A stretch of DNA of 64,000 nucleotides from JANMDN01 sp031376285 (GTDB lineage: Bacteria; Actinomycetota; Thermoleophilia; Miltoncostaeales; Miltoncostaeaceae). The stretch covers positions 1 through 64,000 of the forward strand of contig JANMDN010000075.1 of assembly GCA_031376285.1 (NCBI GenBank). Direction: 5' to 3'. Shown here in pieces: positions 44,761 through 53,755 of this stretch (its first letter is position 1; each line of letters starts with the position of its first letter). Position numbers and translations under genes: made by a program. Below the pieces are notes generated by a model. It was given only the letters and a program-made list of their open reading frames with translations, had not been told where the DNA came from and did not search any database.

Positions 44761-45819
44761 TTAGGCCTTGGCGAGTGCCTCGAGCACCTCATCTGAGAGT
44801 TCCGTGCTCGCGGCCTCGATCTGGGAAGGGTCCGGAGCGATAAGACCGGCCTCGGCCCGAATGCGAAGCTCGATCTCGGCGGCGACGTCTGGGTGTTCAC
44901 GAAGGAATGCTCTCGCGGCGTTGCGTCCCTGACCAAGGCGAGTGTCGCCGAATGAGAGGTATGCGCCGCTCTTGGTCAAGACGTTCTGCTCGACCCCAAG
45001 GTCGAGCAGTCCGCCCTCGTGCGAGATTCCTTCCCCGTAGAGGATGTCGAACTCGGCCTGCCGAAATGGCGGGGCGACCTTGTTCTTGACAACCTTGACT
45101 CGGGTCCGGCTACCGATGACGTCGGTTCCCTCCTTCAGGTTCTCGATGCGCCGAATGTCCAAGCGCACGGATGCGTAGAACTTGAGGGCCCGGCCACCTG
45201 GGGTTGTCTCAGGCGAGCCGAACATCACGCCAATCTTCTCGCGGAGCTGGTTCGTGAAGACACATATCGTTCCGGCGCGGTTGAGGGTTCCGGCCAACTT
45301 GCGCAGTGCCTGTGACATGAGACGCGCCTGCAGGCCGACGTGGACGTCGCCCATCTCCCCTTCGAGTTCGGCCTTGGGGACGAGGGCGGCGACGGAGTCG
45401 ATGGCGACAACGTTGAGCGCTCCCGATCGCACCAGGAGATCGGCGATTTCGAGCGCTTGCTCACCGTTGTCTGGCTGCGAGACGAGAAGCTCGTCGGTGT
45501 TGACCCCGATATTGCGGGCGTAGCTCGGGTCCATTGCATGTTCGGCGTCGATGAACGCGGCCACCCCACCGCGCTTCTGGCATTCCGCGATCAGGTGGTA
45601 GAGCAGCGTCGTCTTGCCGGATGCCTCCGGGCCGAAGATCTCGACCACGCGGCCCCTCGGCAGTCCACCGATCCCGAGTGCCAGATCGAGCGCCAATGCC
45701 CCCGTGGGGATCGCGTCGGTATCGGTGACCGGCACGTCACCCATTCGCATGATCGAGCCCTTCCCAAACTGACGCTCGATCTGTGAAAGAGCCGACTCAA
45801 TTGCCTGATTGCGCTCCAC
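44761..45819 (-). CDS. recA: recombinase RecA
   Basis: A 352-residue RecA. Walker [10 protein letters not shown] is at 63-71, followed by [19 protein letters not shown], Walker B-like [15 protein letters not shown], loop L2 region [20 protein letters not shown], and the C-terminal domain ending EALAKA. It catalyses strand exchange and LexA self-cleavage. GTG 45819 has a strong AAGGAGG site 6 nt upstream and gives the usual start [21 protein letters not shown] LexA box and promoter lie 30-70 bp upstream, so it is SOS-induced. Confidence 0.97.
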   Translation of the reverse strand: MERNQAIESALSQIERQFGKGSIMRMGDVPVTDTDAIPTGALALDLALGIGGLPRGRVVEIFGPEASGKTTLLYHLIAECQKRGGVAAFIDAEHAMDPSYARNIGVNTDELLVSQPDNGEQALEIADLLVRSGALNVVAIDSVAALVPKAELEGEMGDVHVGLQARLMSQALRKLAGTLNRAGTICVFTNQLREKIGVMFGSPETTPGGRALKFYASVRLDIRRIENLKEGTDVIGSRTRVKVVKNKVAPPFRQAEFDILYGEGISHEGGLLDLGVEQNVLTKSGAYLSFGDTRLGQGRNAARAFLREHPDVAAEIELRIRAEAGLIAPDPSQIEAASTELSDEVLEALAKA

Positions 45820-45847
45820 GACAGCCTCCTTGGATCCCGTTGGTCGG

Positions 45848-45877
45848 ATCCTAGTGCGATCCAACCTCGATGTCGAA
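45848..45877 (-). promoter_or_regulatory. recA promoter (-35 TTCGAC, -10 TAGGAT)
   Basis: On the minus strand TTCGAC (45877-45872), 18 nt, TAGGAT (45853-45848), with about 25 nt to the ribosome site. The -35 overlaps the LexA box. Confidence 0.55.
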
Positions 45878-45887
45878 CACTCGTTCG
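45874..45887. promoter_or_regulatory. LexA (SOS) box upstream of recA
   Basis: CGAACACTCGTTCG: perfect GAAC-N4-GTTC core with flanking C and G, the Gram-positive/actinobacterial LexA operator. It overlaps the -35 of recA. Confidence 0.85.
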
Positions 45888-45955
45888 TACCTGACGCTCG
45901 GAATCCTGCCACGCCCCGCGGACGACATTGGTGTCAGATCCGTGTCGACCCGGTG

Positions 45956-47317
45956 TCAGCTCTGTGCCAAGAGTGCGGAGCGCAGCTCGTGCAATGCGGC
46001 GGTCGACGACCGCAATCGAACGCCGTCGCGCGTGCCGGGGATGCGAAGCTCACGTGCCATCGCGCCGTCTGGGCCCGCGAGGCCGATGTAGACGAGGCCG
46101 ACCGGCTTCTCGGATGATCCACCCCCTGGACCCGCGATGCCGGTGACCGAGAGCGCCCAGTTGGCGCCGGTTCGGGCGCGCACCCCCTGAGCCATCTCGA
46201 TGGCGGTGCGCGCCGCGACGGCCCCCACCTCGGCGAGCGTCGCTGGCGACACTCCGAGCAGGGCGACCTTGATCGCGTCGGCGTAGGCAATGACGCCGCC
46301 GACAAACCACGCCGAGGCGCCGGCAGTCGCGGTGAGGCGCGCCCCGAGACTGCCCCCCGTGCAGGACTCGGCGACCGCCAGCGTTTCAGACCGAGCCACC
46401 AACAGTTCAGCGACGATCGTGTCGACGATCCGGCCGTCTCGGCTGTAGACCCGCCCCCCGATCGCCTCGCTGAGCACGTCCGCGAGCCCGTCGGCGTCGG
46501 CCGACTCCCCGGGCAACCCGTCGATAACGAGGTCGAGTTCCCCCGCGCGCGTGTAGATCCCATGCGGGACGCGAGCGACGAGTCCTTGATCGACGCGGGC
46601 CCGTGCGGCGACAAGCTCCGACTCGCTCACACCGATCATGCGAAGCGTGCGGCGATGGCGCGCCGGCGCCCGGCCGAGAATCTCGGCCACAGGGGCGCTC
46701 TGGATGGCCTCGCTCCACATTGGTTGGAGCTCCGCCGGCGGTCCGGGAAGCACCACGATCGTCGACCCGCCCTCGACAAGGACGCAACCCGGCGCGGTTC
46801 CGATGGGGCGAAGCGCCCGGCCGCCAACGGGGAGGCTCGCTTGCTTGTCGATTCCGGCGTCGATTCTAGCCCGGAGGATGCCGTATCGGGCGATCGCGTC
46901 CGCCACTCGCTCCTGCACCTGGGAGAGCGCCGTCTTGTCGACCGCCAGCGTCCGGCCGACGGCCAACGCAACGGCCTCCATCGTCAGGTCGTCGTGGGTC
47001 GGACCGAGTCCGCCGCTTGTGATGATCAGATCGGATCCGCTCGCGAGCGCGTCACGTAGCGCTTGGACGATCGCGTCGAGGACGTCGGGTACGACGGCCG
47101 TGCGGGCGATGTCGATGCCACGGGCGTCCAAGTCGGCGGCAAGGAACGCCGCATTTCGCTCGACCACGCGACCGAGGAGAACCTCGTCGCCGGTCACGAC
47201 GATGGTGGCCCTGGGCCGGTGCGTGGCGCTATCCGCCGACTTGCGTCGGTACGACGCCCGTGCGAGACAGCTGGAAGCTCGCGGTGCCCCCGGCAAGCGT
47301 GGCCACCTGTCCGGCAA
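45956..47317 (-). CDS. cinA: competence/damage-inducible protein CinA (nicotinamide-nucleotide amidohydrolase)
   Basis: A protein of about 415-453 residues. The N-terminal MoaB/MPT-like domain (VVTGDEVLLGRVVERNAAFL, SDLIITSGGLGPTHDDLTME) is a ADPR/NMN pyrophosphatase-type module; the C-terminal PncC domain (ETLAVAESCTGGSLGARLT, ALSVTGIAGPGGGSSEKPVG) deamidates NMN. Both are intact. The start is uncertain: homology begins near 47212 (RATIVVTGDE), but the nearest ATG/GTG/TTG upstream are TTGs at 47296 and 47317, inside the RodZ-like gene. The coordinate given is the outer limit. It lies before recA, as in many bacteria. Confidence 0.9.
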   Translation of the reverse strand: MPDRWPRLPGAPRASSCLARASYRRKSADSATHRPRATIVVTGDEVLLGRVVERNAAFLAADLDARGIDIARTAVVPDVLDAIVQALRDALASGSDLIITSGGLGPTHDDLTMEAVALAVGRTLAVDKTALSQVQERVADAIARYGILRARIDAGIDKQASLPVGGRALRPIGTAPGCVLVEGGSTIVVLPGPPAELQPMWSEAIQSAPVAEILGRAPARHRRTLRMIGVSESELVAARARVDQGLVARVPHGIYTRAGELDLVIDGLPGESADADGLADVLSEAIGGRVYSRDGRIVDTIVAELLVARSETLAVAESCTGGSLGARLTATAGASAWFVGGVIAYADAIKVALLGVSPATLAEVGAVAARTAIEMAQGVRARTGANWALSVTGIAGPGGGSSEKPVGLVYIGLAGPDGAMARELRIPGTRDGVRLRSSTAALHELRSALLAQS

Positions 47318-47996
47318 CGGTCAACTCGACTCCATCGGTGCGACCGACGGTCATCCAGAGCCCGCGAGCAACTCGCCAGCGGCGTTCCTCGCCGGGGGCG
47401 AGGATGCCGTCAAAGACAGTCCGTCCGGCTTTGTTGACGGAACGAACCTGGAGATACGAGCCTTGAGGAACGAGGCCACGGACCACGATCTGGAACTCTC
47501 CCGCTCGCGTTCCGCGACGTGGCGCCGGAACAGTTCCTGGGAGCGTCGTCTTGCCCGATGGGCGCGCGCCGGAGATCGAAACCGACGGATCGGAGGAGCC
47601 GGACACACCGACCCACACAAGCGCGGAGAGGCTGAGGACGGCGGTCAACGCGGCGGCAAGGAGCTGGCCCTCGGTCCCGCGGCGCGACGGTCGCGACAGT
47701 CGTTGCTGCGGGGATCGGGTGGATCTGCGCCGAGCCGTCTCGGAGTCCACTCCACGTTCGGGCAGCGGCCCGCGCGACTCGTACTCGTCGAGCATCAGGT
47801 CGCCGTCGAGCCCGAGGAACTCTGCATAGGAACGCAGGAATCCTCGAATGTAGGCCGGAGCCGGAAGGGCGTCGAACTCCTCGTTCTCCATCGCCCGAAG
47901 GTACTTCGCACGGATCTTGGTCTGGAGTTCGCACTCCGCGACGTCAAGGCCCCGTCTGAGGCGCGCTTCGGTGAGGGATGTGCCGATCTCGAACAT
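47229..47996 (-). CDS. RodZ-like protein: HTH domain, one TM helix, DUF4115
   Basis: A 255-residue protein. A Cro-like HTH_25 domain covers residues 3-70 (GTSLTEARLRRGLDVAECEL, KIRAKYLRAMENEEFDALPA, AYIRGFLRSYAEFLGLD), typical of RodZ. An Arg-rich linker leads to one membrane helix at 111-130, and a periplasm-side/exterior DUF4115-type domain follows (GSYLQVRSVNKAGRTVFDGI, LAPGEERRWRVARGLWMTVG). RodZ tethers MreB in rod cells; no mreB is in the window. It precedes cinA, with only its stop between them. Confidence 0.87.
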   Translation of the reverse strand: MFEIGTSLTEARLRRGLDVAECELQTKIRAKYLRAMENEEFDALPAPAYIRGFLRSYAEFLGLDGDLMLDEYESRGPLPERGVDSETARRRSTRSPQQRLSRPSRRGTEGQLLAAALTAVLSLSALVWVGVSGSSDPSVSISGARPSGKTTLPGTVPAPRRGTRAGEFQIVVRGLVPQGSYLQVRSVNKAGRTVFDGILAPGEERRWRVARGLWMTVGRTDGVELTVAGQVATLAGGTASFQLSRTGVVPTQVGG

Positions 47997-48101
47997 GTGG
48001 GGCGCCCGCCGTTGTCAACGGGAAGTCCACGGTAGCGGCCCCACCCACCACCCGCAAGCGCGACTGGTCGGCCGCAATTCTCGTGCTCACACGCCTCGAC
48101 G

Positions 48102-50534
48102 TCAGCTCGCCGCCACCTGCTCGTCGACGACGGCCTCGGCGTCTGGATCGGGACGCTGCCGGAACCTCGCGACCTCTGCCGCGCCCATGAGGACAGTTCG
48201 CGGCTTCGATCCCTCGTGACCGGACACCACGCCGAGCTGCTCCATCATGTCGACCAGGCGCCCCGCCCGTGCATACCCCACCCCCAAGCGCCGCTGCAGG
48301 AGCGACACGGACGCGGTGCCCTGCGTGACCACGAGGTCCATCGCTCGACGGAGCATCTCATCGGCATCGGGGTCGAAGACCTCCTCCTTGGGCTCCGGAC
48401 GCTCCAGGAGCTCGGTACGCAGCTCCGGCCGTCCCTGCGCACGCCAGTGATCAGTGATCGCCAGGATCTCTTGCTCACTGACGTAGGCACCCTGCAGGCG
48501 CTGTAGGCGCGACGAGCCAACGGGGCGAAAGAGCATGTCACCGTGCCCGAGGAGGCTCTCGGCGCCGTTTGCGTCGAGAATCACCCGCGAGTCCACCTGG
48601 GACGAGACGGCGAACGCGATCCGTGACGGGACGTTGGCCTTGATCATCCCGGTGATGACGTCCACCGACGGCCGCTGAGTTGCCAGCACGAGGTGGATGC
48701 CGACGGCCCGGCTCTTTTGCGCGAGCCGAATGATCGAGTCCTCGACCTCGGCGGGCGCGACCATCATCATGTCGGCCAGCTCGTCGATGACGACGAGGAT
48801 CGCTGGAAGTGGTTCCTCGCCACTTGCGCTCCGGATCTCGTTCCAGTCGCGCAGGTTCCTTGCCCGAGCGGCGCCCATGAGCGTGTAGCGGGCTTCCATC
48901 TCGCCGACTAGGTTCGCGAGGATGGCGGTGGCGTTCTTCATGTTCGTCACGACCGGGGTGAGCAGGTGCGGCAGGTGGTCGTAGTGGTTGAGCTCGACCT
49001 TTTTGGGATCGATCAACACCATGCGCATCTCCGCCGGCGTGGAACGTAGGAGGAGCGACACCAACAGGGCGTTGAGACAAACGCTCTTCCCCGTTCCGGT
49101 CGAGCCGGCGATGAGCAGGTGCGGCATCTTGGCGAGGTCGACGTGGACTGACTTGCCTCCGATATCGAGACCGAGCCATGCCACGAGGGGACCCGCGTCC
49201 GCGGGAATCTGGCGGTAGATATCGCCGAGCGTGACGAGGTTTGGGGAGGGATTCGGGACCTCGACGCCAACCGCCTGCTTTCCGGGAATCGGGGCGAGGA
49301 TCCTGATCTCATCGCGGGCGGCGAGCGCGTAGGCGAGGTCGTCACGAAGCGCGGTAACCCGGTTGACCTTCGTGCCCGGCGCGAGCTGAAGCTCGTACCG
49401 CGTGACCCTGGGCCCCGACACCGTGCCAACCACGGCCGCCTGAACTCCGAAATGCCCGAGTGTCTCCTCGAGTCGGCGGCTCGTCTCCTTGATGAGCTCG
49501 GGTGAGTGGTCGGTGTGCTTGGAGGAGCGTACGAGGATTGACGTCGGGGGCCGGCGCATCGACCGAGGGCGCGGCGTGCGACCCGGTGCCTCGACCGCGG
49601 CAGGCGGATCAACTGGGAGCAAGCTGAGGTTCTCAGCGGTTGCTGCGTCCTCGGGGAACGGGTCGGCGTGCGGTGGGAGATCCCGCTCGAGATCCTCGAA
49701 CGGCGGGACCTCGTCCACGGCGTCAAACGCCGCCGGTTGCCGGCCGTCCTCCGCGTCGTCGAAGAGATCCGGGAATCGGTCGGCACCATCCACGACGGGC
49801 CGCTGCCTGCGGGTGTCCGACGTGGCACCCGACGTCCGCTCGCCCCCGTCCCATCGAGCGCGCGCCGACGAGCTGAGGCGGCGTCCCTCTCGGAGGGCCA
49901 CCACCGTGGCGCTCCCGGCGCCACGGGCGACCGCGCGGCCAGCCGCCGTCGCCCCTGCCGCAGAGCGCCGCATGGCGGACTCGAGCGAGGCCCCGGTCAC
50001 GAGGACCAGTCCCGCGACGAGCCCAAGTAGGAACAGCACGGTCGCCCCGCCGCGACCGAAGAGGGTCGTCGCGAGCCAGCCGAGACCGGCGCCCGGTGCA
50101 CCACCGCGCACCATCATGTCGTGCCCCGAGAACCACGCACCCCGCGGATCGCTTGCGAGTCCCACAAGACCCGCTCCAAGCGCGCCGAAGACCGAGGCCA
50201 TGATCAGAATCGCGCCGAGCCTGAAGGGCGGTGACTCAACGAGGCGCACGCGGGCGAGCAGGGCCGCGCCGAGCGCCACCAGGAGCCCCGGCACGACGAT
50301 GGACGCGCGCCCCGTCAGAACGCGGCTGACGTCGAGCATCGCGTCGCCTACCGGGCCACCCGCCATCCCAACGAAGCGCATGAGACCGAGCATCAGGCCA
50401 GTGCCCATCACGGTCAGCCCGACCATCTCGCGGCGTTGATCGTCGTCGAGGCGAGGCTTGCGGGCCGGCGCCTTCTTCGAAGGAACGGTCCGGCGACGGG
50501 CTTGGGTTGAACGGGAGGGGGCCTTGGTCCCCAT
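48102..50534 (-). CDS. ftsK: DNA translocase FtsK/SpoIIIE
   Basis: An 810-residue septal DNA pump. Four hydrophobic segments lie near residues 40-58, 78-96, 107-128 and 165-182, then a linker to about 330. The alpha/beta motor has Walker A GSTGTGKS (477-484) and Walker B LIDPKKVEL (507-515), followed by IDELADMMMVA and QRPSVDVITG. The C-terminal gamma winged helix (GVGYARAGRLVDMMEQLGVV) reads polar sequences. It moves the chromosome terminus through the septum. ATG 50534 has GGAGG 6 nt upstream. Confidence 0.96.
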   Translation of the reverse strand: MGTKAPSRSTQARRRTVPSKKAPARKPRLDDDQRREMVGLTVMGTGLMLGLMRFVGMAGGPVGDAMLDVSRVLTGRASIVVPGLLVALGAALLARVRLVESPPFRLGAILIMASVFGALGAGLVGLASDPRGAWFSGHDMMVRGGAPGAGLGWLATTLFGRGGATVLFLLGLVAGLVLVTGASLESAMRRSAAGATAAGRAVARGAGSATVVALREGRRLSSSARARWDGGERTSGATSDTRRQRPVVDGADRFPDLFDDAEDGRQPAAFDAVDEVPPFEDLERDLPPHADPFPEDAATAENLSLLPVDPPAAVEAPGRTPRPRSMRRPPTSILVRSSKHTDHSPELIKETSRRLEETLGHFGVQAAVVGTVSGPRVTRYELQLAPGTKVNRVTALRDDLAYALAARDEIRILAPIPGKQAVGVEVPNPSPNLVTLGDIYRQIPADAGPLVAWLGLDIGGKSVHVDLAKMPHLLIAGSTGTGKSVCLNALLVSLLLRSTPAEMRMVLIDPKKVELNHYDHLPHLLTPVVTNMKNATAILANLVGEMEARYTLMGAARARNLRDWNEIRSASGEEPLPAILVVIDELADMMMVAPAEVEDSIIRLAQKSRAVGIHLVLATQRPSVDVITGMIKANVPSRIAFAVSSQVDSRVILDANGAESLLGHGDMLFRPVGSSRLQRLQGAYVSEQEILAITDHWRAQGRPELRTELLERPEPKEEVFDPDADEMLRRAMDLVVTQGTASVSLLQRRLGVGYARAGRLVDMMEQLGVVSGHEGSKPRTVLMGAAEVARFRQRPDPDAEAVVDEQVAAS

Positions 50535-50565
50535 TGCACCTCCGGGCGCTTGGCGGCGTAACAGC

Positions 50566-50584
50566 GCTGCGCACCGGGCGCAGC
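50566..50584. repeat. hairpin in the ftsK/DUF3052 divergent gap
   Basis: GCTGCGC, loop ACCGG, GCGCAGC: seven-base-pair perfect stem 30 nt upstream of the ftsK start. Possible operator or chance. Confidence 0.35.
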
Positions 50585-50683
50585 TTCCTCAGTCGTCTTT
50601 GACGGTGTCGCGGGTCTTCCTGCCGAGCGCTCGCGGGAGGAGCACTAGAGTTGGGGTGTGATCGCCCACCTCTGGAGGTGTCC

Positions 50684-51103
50684 GTGAGTCGCGCGGGCTA
50701 CTCCGGTACACCGCTTCCGAAGAAGCTCGGCATCGCCGAAGGCAGCCGGGTGGCAGTCCTCAGGGCCCCGCCGGGGTTCTGCGAGGTGACCCTTGTGCCC
50801 CTTCCCGCTGACGTCCGCGTCTTGGCGCACGTCGGAAGCAAACTGGATGTCGTCCTGCTCTTCGTCACGACGCGAGACCACCTGGACGCGCGGCTCGCGG
50901 CAATACGCGCATCGCTGACCCCAGCCGGCGGCCTCTGGGTGGCCTGGCCCAAGCGCGCGTCCAAGGTGGAGACCGAGATCACCGAGGACGTCCTTCGGGA
51001 GATGCTCCTCCCCACAGGGCTCGTCGACAACAAGGTCTGCGCCATCGACGCGACGTGGTCTGGACTGCGGTTTGTCCTGCGCCGCGAGCTCCGTGGGGTG
51101 TGA
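50684..51103 (+). CDS. DUF3052 family protein
   Basis: A 139-residue protein. It starts VSRAGYSGTPLPKKLGIAEG and has the DUF3052 blocks VLRAPPGFCEVTL, VVLLFVTTRDHLDARL and GGLWVAWPKRASKVETEITE, then VDNKVCAIDATWSGLRFVLR. Family members are common in Actinobacteria and of unknown function; one is a regulator-like protein in streptomycetes. GTG 50684 with GGAGGT 4-5 nt upstream; divergent from ftsK and convergent with RNase J. Confidence 0.92.
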   Translation: MSRAGYSGTPLPKKLGIAEGSRVAVLRAPPGFCEVTLVPLPADVRVLAHVGSKLDVVLLFVTTRDHLDARLAAIRASLTPAGGLWVAWPKRASKVETEITEDVLREMLLPTGLVDNKVCAIDATWSGLRFVLRRELRGV

Positions 51104-51113
51104 AACCGGTCGG

Positions 51114-52778
51114 CTAGACGGGTACCACGACGGGAAGAATCATCGGTCGTTGGCGCGTGCGCTTGTAGAGGAACGCGGCCGCGGCGTCGTGGAGTCGATT
51201 CCGAGCGAGATCGAGCTCGGTCTCGTGGTCGGCGGCGAGACTCGCGAGCGTGAGCGCGATCTCCGCACGCAGGGCGTCGATGAGATCGCCTCGATCGGTT
51301 CCGAATCCACGCGTCACGATCTCGGCCTCGCCCACGGGCTGACCGTCACGACTGTTGATCGTGGCAACCACCATCACGAGACCATCCTCGGCGAGACGTC
51401 GTCGGTCCCGAAGCACACCCTCGCTGACGTCTCCGACACGCAGCCCTTCGACGAGCGCGATGCCCGCCTCGACCTGATCGACCACCGCAGCCGAGTTCTC
51501 GGTCACGCTCAGGACGTCGCCGTTGTCGAGGATCTGGATCCGGTCAGCCGGCACGCCGACTGACGTCGCAAGGTCGGCGTGGGCACGCTGGTGGCGAATC
51601 TCGCCGTGGATCGGAGCGAAGAACTTTGGACGAAGCAAGCGAAGCATCAGGCGGAGTTCGTCCGCCGCACCATGTCCTGACACGTGAACTGCGGGCCCAT
51701 CTGAGATGACCCGCGCGCCGGAGCGTACGAGCCGGTTGACCGTGTCGTTTCGGGCGAGCTCGTTCCCCGGCACGGTCCGCGCGGAAAAGACGATCGTGTC
51801 GCCTTGGCGGATGCTCACCTGCGCGTGATCGCCATGGGCCATGCGCCGGAGCGCCGACATCGGCTCACCCTGGCTACCGGTACAGATTACGACCTGCTCG
51901 TCGAGCGGGTAGGACTCGATCTCCTTCGGCAAGACCACGGACCCACTTGGCAGCTTGAGGTAGCCGAGGTTCGAGGCGACGTTGGAGTTGCGCATCATGG
52001 AACGGCCCACCAGCGCCGCGACGCGACCGTCGCTCTGGGTGGCGTCCAGGATCTGCTGCATCCGGTGGATGTGCGACGAGAAGGTCGTAAAGACGACTCG
52101 ACCGGGCGCGCTCGCGAGGATTCGGCGAAGCTCGGGACCCACGGAGCGTTCGGGGGCGATGGTCCCGGGAACCTCGGCGTTCGTGGAATCGGAGAGCAGC
52201 AACGTGACGCCCTCGTCGCCGAGGCGGGCGATGCCGTCCAGGTCGCTTGCGAGGCCGTCGACGGGGGCGTGGTCGAACTTGAAGTCGCCGGTGTGGACGA
52301 TCAGACCGACCGGCGTACGCATGGCCAGCATCAGGCAATCAGGGATCGAGTGCGTAACGCGCAGGAACTCGAGCTCAACGGGGCCGACCTGACGACGCTC
52401 ACCGGCCTCCACCTCGATCAGCTCGACCTGGTCGCTCACGCGGTGCTCGTCAAGCTTGCTCCGCACGAGACCGAGCGTGAAGCGGGTCCCGTAGACGGGC
52501 ATGCCGCCGATCTCGCGAACCAGATATGGCAGGGCGCCGATATGGTCCTCGTGCCCGTGTGTGAGAACGACGCCGATGAGCCGGTCCCGACGTTCCGCCA
52601 CGTAGGAGAAGTCGGGAAGGACCAGGTCGACCCCGGGCTGTTCGACCCGCGGGAACGTGATCCCACAATCAACGATGATCATGTCGCCATCGATTTCGAT
52701 GACGTACATGTTCTTTCCGATCTCCCCGACCCCGCCCAGCGGGATTACCCGAACGCTTCCGGCCTGACTTACGCCGAT
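51114..52778 (-). CDS. rnj: ribonuclease J, apparently starting at a non-standard (AUC) codon
   Basis: A 554-residue RNase J with beta-CASP metallo-beta-lactamase fold: LTHGHEDHIGALPY at about 72-85, IVHTGDFKFDH, FTTFSSHIHRMQQI, and the C-terminal HVSGHGAADELRLMLRLLRP then KFFAPIHGE. The nearly invariant N-terminus VIPLGGVGEIGKNMYVIEID lies upstream of the first ATG (52709) and no ATG, GTG or TTG exists in frame before the preceding stop. An AUC at 52778 has AGGAG 7 nt upstream and overlaps the end of dapA; GUA at 52772 is the alternative. It degrades and matures RNA by endo- and 5'-exonuclease action. Confidence 0.92.
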   Translation of the reverse strand: MGVSQAGSVRVIPLGGVGEIGKNMYVIEIDGDMIIVDCGITFPRVEQPGVDLVLPDFSYVAERRDRLIGVVLTHGHEDHIGALPYLVREIGGMPVYGTRFTLGLVRSKLDEHRVSDQVELIEVEAGERRQVGPVELEFLRVTHSIPDCLMLAMRTPVGLIVHTGDFKFDHAPVDGLASDLDGIARLGDEGVTLLLSDSTNAEVPGTIAPERSVGPELRRILASAPGRVVFTTFSSHIHRMQQILDATQSDGRVAALVGRSMMRNSNVASNLGYLKLPSGSVVLPKEIESYPLDEQVVICTGSQGEPMSALRRMAHGDHAQVSIRQGDTIVFSARTVPGNELARNDTVNRLVRSGARVISDGPAVHVSGHGAADELRLMLRLLRPKFFAPIHGEIRHQRAHADLATSVGVPADRIQILDNGDVLSVTENSAAVVDQVEAGIALVEGLRVGDVSEGVLRDRRRLAEDGLVMVVATINSRDGQPVGEAEIVTRGFGTDRGDLIDALRAEIALTLASLAADHETELDLARNRLHDAAAAFLYKRTRQRPMILPVVVPV

Positions 52779-53668
52779 GGTGTCGCTCCTACCTGTCGAA
52801 TGCCGCCGAGACCGACCTTGCCCAACGCGGACTGGAGTTCAGCCCGCTCTGCCCTCGTGGCTGGCACGAGTGGCAGTCGGGGCGTCCCGTCCGGGATGAG
52901 ATCGAGCATCTCGCACGCCGCTTTGATGAGAATGGGATTCGTTGTCGTAAAGAGGGCTTCGTAGAGCGGCTGGAGCGTCCCGTCGATGCGGGCGACCTCC
53001 GCGAGGTCACCGTCAGCCGCGGCCGAGACCATGGCCTGCATCTGCGGACCCACGAGGTGCGACGCGACGGAGATTACGCCCCGCCCACCCATGCGAAGCA
53101 CCGGCTCGAGCAGGTCGTCGTTTCCGGCATACACCTGGAGAGAGCCCTCATCGAGGAGGGCTCTCAGCTCGGACACGTCGTCGTTTGCCTGCTTGACGGC
53201 GATGACCTCGGGGATCCGCGCCAGCTCGGCAAGGAGATCCGGCGCCATGTTGATTCCGGTCCGCCCGGGAATGTTGTACGCCACGATCGGGAGCCCGGCC
53301 GTGGCCGTCGCCCGAAAGTGACCGATGATCCCAGCTCTCGGAGGACGGTTGTAGTACGGCGTCACGATCAGGACGCCGTCCGCGCCGAGGCGGGCAGCCT
53401 CCTTGCTCATGTGCACCGAGTGGGCCGTGTCGTTTGAGCCGGTCCCCGCGAGGATGCTCGCTCGGTCTCCGACTTCCTCGACGGCCACCTCGACGAGGCG
53501 CAATCGCTCCGAATCGGTCAGCGTCGACGCCTCGCCCGTAGTGCCCGCGACGGCGATGCCGTCCGAGCCATTGTCGACGAGGTATCGAAGCAGCGCGCGA
53601 AACGCACGCTCGTCAATGCCGTCGGCCGTGAAAGGGGTAACGACGGCGGTAAGGATCGCTCCAAGCAC
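52769..53668 (-). CDS. dapA: 4-hydroxy-tetrahydrodipicolinate synthase
   Basis: A 299-residue TIM-barrel aldolase joining pyruvate and aspartate semialdehyde, first step of DAP/lysine synthesis. Schiff-base Lys159 in EVIAVKQA, Tyr131 in PIVAYNIPGRTG, and Thr43-Thr44 in VAGTTGEASTL are present, and VTPYYNRPP is typical. GTG 53668 lies 6 nt after a TATACT box: a leaderless start. Its stop overlaps the start of RNase J, the usual neighbour. Confidence 0.96.
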   Translation of the reverse strand: MLGAILTAVVTPFTADGIDERAFRALLRYLVDNGSDGIAVAGTTGEASTLTDSERLRLVEVAVEEVGDRASILAGTGSNDTAHSVHMSKEAARLGADGVLIVTPYYNRPPRAGIIGHFRATATAGLPIVAYNIPGRTGINMAPDLLAELARIPEVIAVKQANDDVSELRALLDEGSLQVYAGNDDLLEPVLRMGGRGVISVASHLVGPQMQAMVSAAADGDLAEVARIDGTLQPLYEALFTTTNPILIKAACEMLDLIPDGTPRLPLVPATRAERAELQSALGKVGLGGIRQVGATPSA

Positions 53669-53674
53669 GCGGCG

Positions 53675-53680
53675 AGTATA
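53675..53680 (-). promoter_or_regulatory. -10 box (TATACT), leaderless promoter of dapA
   Basis: On the minus strand TATACT, 6 nt (CGCCGC), GTG at 53668. The best -10 match in the window. Confidence 0.6.
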
Positions 53681-53701
53681 CCCGCGCCCTCCCGAGCGCC
53701 C

Positions 53702-53742
53702 GGCAGGTTGAGGGTAGGCCGAGCGGGCCGCCTCAACCTGCC
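53702..53742 (-). terminator. hairpin downstream of the collagen-like gene
   Basis: GGCAGGTTGAGG (53702-53713) and CCTCAACCTGCC (53731-53742) pair over 12 bp with a 17 nt loop, starting 13 nt after the collagen-like gene stop. No U-run follows, but the place suits a terminator and would shield dapA from read-through. Confidence 0.55.
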
Positions 53743-53755
53743 CTCGATCGTGCGA

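Noticed and set aside
46638..48035. 465-codon plus-strand open frame
   Set aside because: Antisense to cinA and the RodZ-like gene, very rich in Arg and Ser.
51114..52709. ATG 52709 as start of RNase J
   Set aside because: It would cut off the VIPLGGVGEIGKN block, which is nearly invariant in RNase J and is clearly encoded upstream in the same frame.
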